The translations under genes and the position numbers were made by a program. The notes under the pieces are model-generated. The model saw only the letters and a list, made by a program, of their open reading frames with translations. It was not told the origin of the DNA and did no database searches. Of a stretch of DNA of 6,165 nucleotides, positions 4,048 through 6,165 are shown piece by piece. Origin of the DNA: Holophagaceae bacterium UBA706. Lineage in GTDB: Bacteria > Acidobacteriota > Holophagae > Holophagales > Holophagaceae. Every line of letters begins with the position of its first letter. The first letter of the stretch is position 1. The DNA lies in assembly GCA_002298155.1 (NCBI GenBank), contig DBME01000422.1, positions 2,481 through 8,645 of the forward strand, in the 5' to 3' direction.

Positions 4048-6165
4048 TTACTGCGCGGTCCCTCCGTTGGCCAGCCAGACGGTGCCGTTGAGGAAGAAGG
4101 CCCGGTTGCTGTTCACACCGTAGCCGTCGATGAGGTTCTTGCCGGACGTGCTGGTCGTGCCGTCGTCGCTGGGGGAGCTGTCCGTGATGACGAGGACGCG
4201 CCCAAGGCCCACGTAGGCGCAGGCGGAGAAGCTGCCCGAATCACCCGGCACCTGGGTGTGGAGGATTTCGCGCACCGAGGCGTTCCAGGCTGTAGTGAGC
4301 GACAGGTAGGAATAATCGTGGAAATCCATGAGGGTCAGCGTACCGTTGGGCCCGCGGATGATGGCGTTTTCCGCGGCGCCGGCGGCGGTGCTGAAAACGG
4401 AGCTGGTGGTGTTACGGTAACCGCTGGTGTCGAAGGCGTGTCCCGCCACGAACGTCATGCCGGTCCAGGAATTGCCGCCGTTGATGCCGCTGATGGTGAA
4501 AAGGTCGTTGAAAACCGTCACCGCGTCCGTGCCGCCGCTGTACCGTGACGCCCCGAAGTGGTTGCCCACCAGGAAGAGCCCGCCGCCGTTCACGACGAAG
4601 TTGTACACCGCATGTTTTTCCGCCGCCGTGAAGAGCACATAGCATTCGGGGATCACGAAGACGTTGTATTTGGAAAGATCCTGGGCATTGGAACCATCCC
4701 CGTAGGTGATGCGCCCGCCCGAGGCCGGGAGGGTCTGCACCTTCCAGCTCTGCTTGTAGAGATCGTAGGCCCACCGGCTGATGCCGCCGTTCCACTGGGT
4801 TTCTGAAGTGGGGGCGACGGGGGAGGGATCCGGCTCGTGGCCCGTGCAGATCACCCACTCGGCGCTGCTGCCCGCGTCCTCATGCTTGGTGTGGTCGAAC
4901 AGGACCTTGAGCGCGCCCCCGTTCACGGTCACGGTGGCCGTGGCCGTCACGGGATCGCCGGCCTCGTTCAGGACCGTGAGGGTATACACCGTGGTGGAAG
5001 CGGGAGACACCGTCACGGGAACGCCCGTCGAAACCGCCCCTGCGACGCCCGCGACACTGGCGGAGGTCCCGGAAAAGACCGCCGTCAGGGTCGCCGAGCC
5101 CCCAGCGTTGATCGTGGAAGGCGCTGCGGTGAAGCTGGCGATGGTGGCTGCCGGCACCACCCTCACCTGGGCGCCGGCCTGGGCCGGGCTACCCAACGCC
5201 CCTGTGGCCGTGAGGGTGTAGAGGGTCGTGGCGGTCGGAGAGACGTTGATCGAGGTCTTCCCGGTGACATCCCCCACGCCCATGTCCACCGCCAGAGCGG
5301 AGGCTCCCGTCGTCGTCCAGGCGAGGATGGATCCGTGCCCGGTGGTGATGACGGCGGGGGAAGCCGTGAAGGAGGAAATCGCCGCGTTCTGGATCACCGG
5401 AACCGTGGTACTGCCCTCGGAGGACAGCGCGCCCAGGCTGTTGGAGGCTACGCACCCCAGCCTGAGGGAGCCCGCCGCGCCGGCCGTGAAGGTGATGGAG
5501 GTCCCGCCCTGCCCAGCGGTGAGGGTCCCACCGGTGACGGTCCAGGCGAAGGCCATGCCCGCCTGGGCCGGCACGGAAGCCTGGAGCCCCGCGGCGCCCT
5601 CGGAAACCGAGGCCGGCGCTGTGATGACAGGCACCACGGGCCGGGCGACGACGCCGACCGTGGCATCACCGGCGTTCGAGAGGCTACCCAGGGCATTGAC
5701 CGCCACGCAAACCAGATGGAGGGTTCCCGCGGGCCCGGCCGTGAAGGTGATGGCAGTTCCGCCCTGGCCGGAGGTGAGGGTTCCCCCAGTGACCGTCCAG
5801 GAGAAGGTCATGCCCGCCTGGGCAGGGGTGGAGGCCCGGAGAACCGTGTCGCCCTCCGTCGCGGCCCCGGGGGCCGTGATGACCGGTGCGCCGGGACGGG
5901 GCGCCACCTGAAGCCGCGCGGCCTGGGAATACTGAACGGACACCCCATTGTCCCAGGCGGCCCGGAACCGGGCGCCATCGTCCGCAAGGGCGGCGGAAAA
6001 CGCCAGGGTCGCGGCGGTCGCCGAAGGAACCGCGGCCCACGTGGCGCCCCCGTCACCGGAACGCTGCCACTGGCAGGATGGGGCCGGCAAACCGGAGGCC
6101 GCCGTGGTGAAGGTGGCCGTGGCGCCTTCCGTGACAGCCGCATCCGACGGCTGAAGCGTCACGAC
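4048..6165 (-). CDS. Large multi-Ig-domain protein with C-terminal ThuA/GATase1-like domain, N-terminus outside window
   Basis: The minus strand is open from the window edge to TAA at 4050-4048, giving 705 visible residues. The GTG at 6162-6160 falls inside an Ig domain beginning VVTLQPSDAAVTEGATATF, so it is an internal valine and the gene continues upstream. Counting that GTG as residue 1, the order is: Ig-like domain 1 (1-89, with CQWQRSGDGGATW); domains 2 and 3 (about 93-177 and 178-262), near-identical tandem copies; domains 4 and 5 (about 260-337 and 338-415), of the SFTASP...TTLYTLTATG type; then about 417-704, an alpha/beta domain opening LKVLFDHTKHEDAG and containing DLSKYNVFVIPE and FVVNGGGLFLVGNHFG, resembling ThuA/class I glutamine amidotransferase-like folds. 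No Cys occupies the nucleophile-elbow position, so classic amidotransferase catalysis is not expected. The protein is probably secreted or surface-anchored, with Ig domains as spacer or adhesive stalk. The domain call for the C-terminus is from memory of the motif pattern and is moderate. Confidence 0.88.
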   Translation of the reverse strand, partial: VVTLQPSDAAVTEGATATFTTAASGLPAPSCQWQRSGDGGATWAAVPSATAATLAFSAALADDGARFRAAWDNGVSVQYSQAARLQVAPRPGAPVITAPGAATEGDTVLRASTPAQAGMTFSWTVTGGTLTSGQGGTAITFTAGPAGTLHLVCVAVNALGSLSNAGDATVGVVARPVVPVITAPASVSEGAAGLQASVPAQAGMAFAWTVTGGTLTAGQGGTSITFTAGAAGSLRLGCVASNSLGALSSEGSTTVPVIQNAAISSFTASPAVITTGHGSILAWTTTGASALAVDMGVGDVTGKTSINVSPTATTLYTLTATGALGSPAQAGAQVRVVPAATIASFTAAPSTINAGGSATLTAVFSGTSASVAGVAGAVSTGVPVTVSPASTTVYTLTVLNEAGDPVTATATVTVNGGALKVLFDHTKHEDAGSSAEWVICTGHEPDPSPVAPTSETQWNGGISRWAYDLYKQSWKVQTLPASGGRITYGDGSNAQDLSKYNVFVIPECYVLFTAAEKHAVYNFVVNGGGLFLVGNHFGASRYSGGTDAVTVFNDLFTISGINGGNSWTGMTFVAGHAFDTSGYRNTTSSVFSTAAGAAENAIIRGPNGTLTLMDFHDYSYLSLTTAWNASVREILHTQVPGDSGSFSACAYVGLGRVLVITDSSPSDDGTTSTSGKNLIDGYGVNSNRAFFLNGTVWLANGGTAQ
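4918..5385 (-). repeat. Second, diverged pair of Ig-like repeats
   Basis: Units at about 5152-5385 and 4918-5151 encode domains of about 78 residues sharing I-x-SFTA-x-P-x-x-I-x-x-G near the start and V-SP-x-x-TT-x-YTLT toward the end. The first keeps the Trp after LAWTTTG; the second has Phe-containing TAVFSGT there and is more degenerate. Similarity is clear in protein but patchy in DNA, so this pair looks older than the 255-bp duplication next to it. Confidence 0.7.
5377..5886 (-). repeat. Tandem 255-bp duplication encoding two Ig-like domains
   Basis: Two 85-codon units, 5632-5886 and 5377-5631, lie head to tail in frame. Shared protein blocks are PVITAP, PAQAGM, WTVTGGTLT, GQGGT, ITFTAG and a C-V-A-x-N-x-LG strand at the same offset. 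Long stretches also match at the DNA level, for example around the FTAG and GGTLT codons, pointing to duplication within the gene rather than convergence. Each unit carries one Trp (122, 207) and one Cys (152, 237), without the usual Ig disulfide partner. Confidence 0.85.

Noticed and set aside
5377..5886. CRISPR array or minisatellite
   Set aside because: The repeat is two in-frame protein-domain copies of 255 bp with no spacers.
5228..5911. Plus-strand open frame opposite the Ig-repeat gene
   Set aside because: Its apparent internal repeat is simply the antisense image of the 255-bp duplication.
6160..6162. GTG at 6162 as the true start of the Ig-repeat gene
   Set aside because: It falls in the first strand of an Ig-like domain, and a valine codon precedes it in frame. 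No signal peptide follows, as would be expected for this type of protein.
1..6165. A novel defence, mobile or RNA-based system
   Set aside because: No nuclease, helicase, transposase, integrase, reverse transcriptase, toxin-antitoxin or phage motif was seen on either strand, and there is no terminal inverted repeat or target duplication.

Overview
This is a GC-rich window that reads as an ordinary bacterial chromosomal segment devoted to exported proteins. The style of the proteins fits an Acidobacteriota lineage such as Holophaga/Geothrix: a M4 protease with the CFCMTYGDG signature, an NHL propeller protein, and alanine/threonine-rich Ig-like repeat proteins of the 'SFTAsPxxIxxG...TTxYTLTxTN' type. 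A myxobacterium or another high-GC bacterium cannot be excluded from sequence alone, and no rRNA, tRNA or marker gene is present to settle it.

Layout from left to right. (1) 1-1199, minus strand: the N-terminal 399 residues of a secreted thermolysin-like (M4) zinc metallopeptidase. The window edge falls immediately after its HEMSH active-site motif. (2) 1200-1669: a 470-bp intergenic stretch between divergent genes, with an AT-rich island, two adjacent GC-rich hairpins and a promoter-like element for the rightward gene. (3) 1670-2167, plus strand: a small secreted protein of unknown function with a GTG start. (4) 2168-2244: a convergent intergenic gap carrying a perfect 14-bp inverted repeat, probably a two-way terminator. 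(5) 2245-3942, minus strand: a secreted protein with an Ig-like N-terminal domain, an NHL-type beta-propeller and a helical C-terminus. (6) 3943-4047: a 105-bp gap with overlapping hairpins just ahead of the ribosome binding site. (7) 4048 to beyond 6165, minus strand: the C-terminal 705 residues of a large protein with at least five Ig-like domains, including a clear 255-bp tandem duplication, ending in a ThuA/GATase1-like domain.

Three proteins carry or very probably carry signal peptides, and the fourth is built like a surface or secreted protein whose N-terminus lies outside the window. The two right-hand minus-strand genes lie in the same direction 105 bp apart and could be co-transcribed. 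The small secreted protein has its own promoter-like element. Nothing shows that the four act in one pathway. Extracellular proteolysis combined with surface binding or adhesion is a reasonable but unproven theme. I saw no mobile element, CRISPR array, RNA gene, phage gene or defence system.
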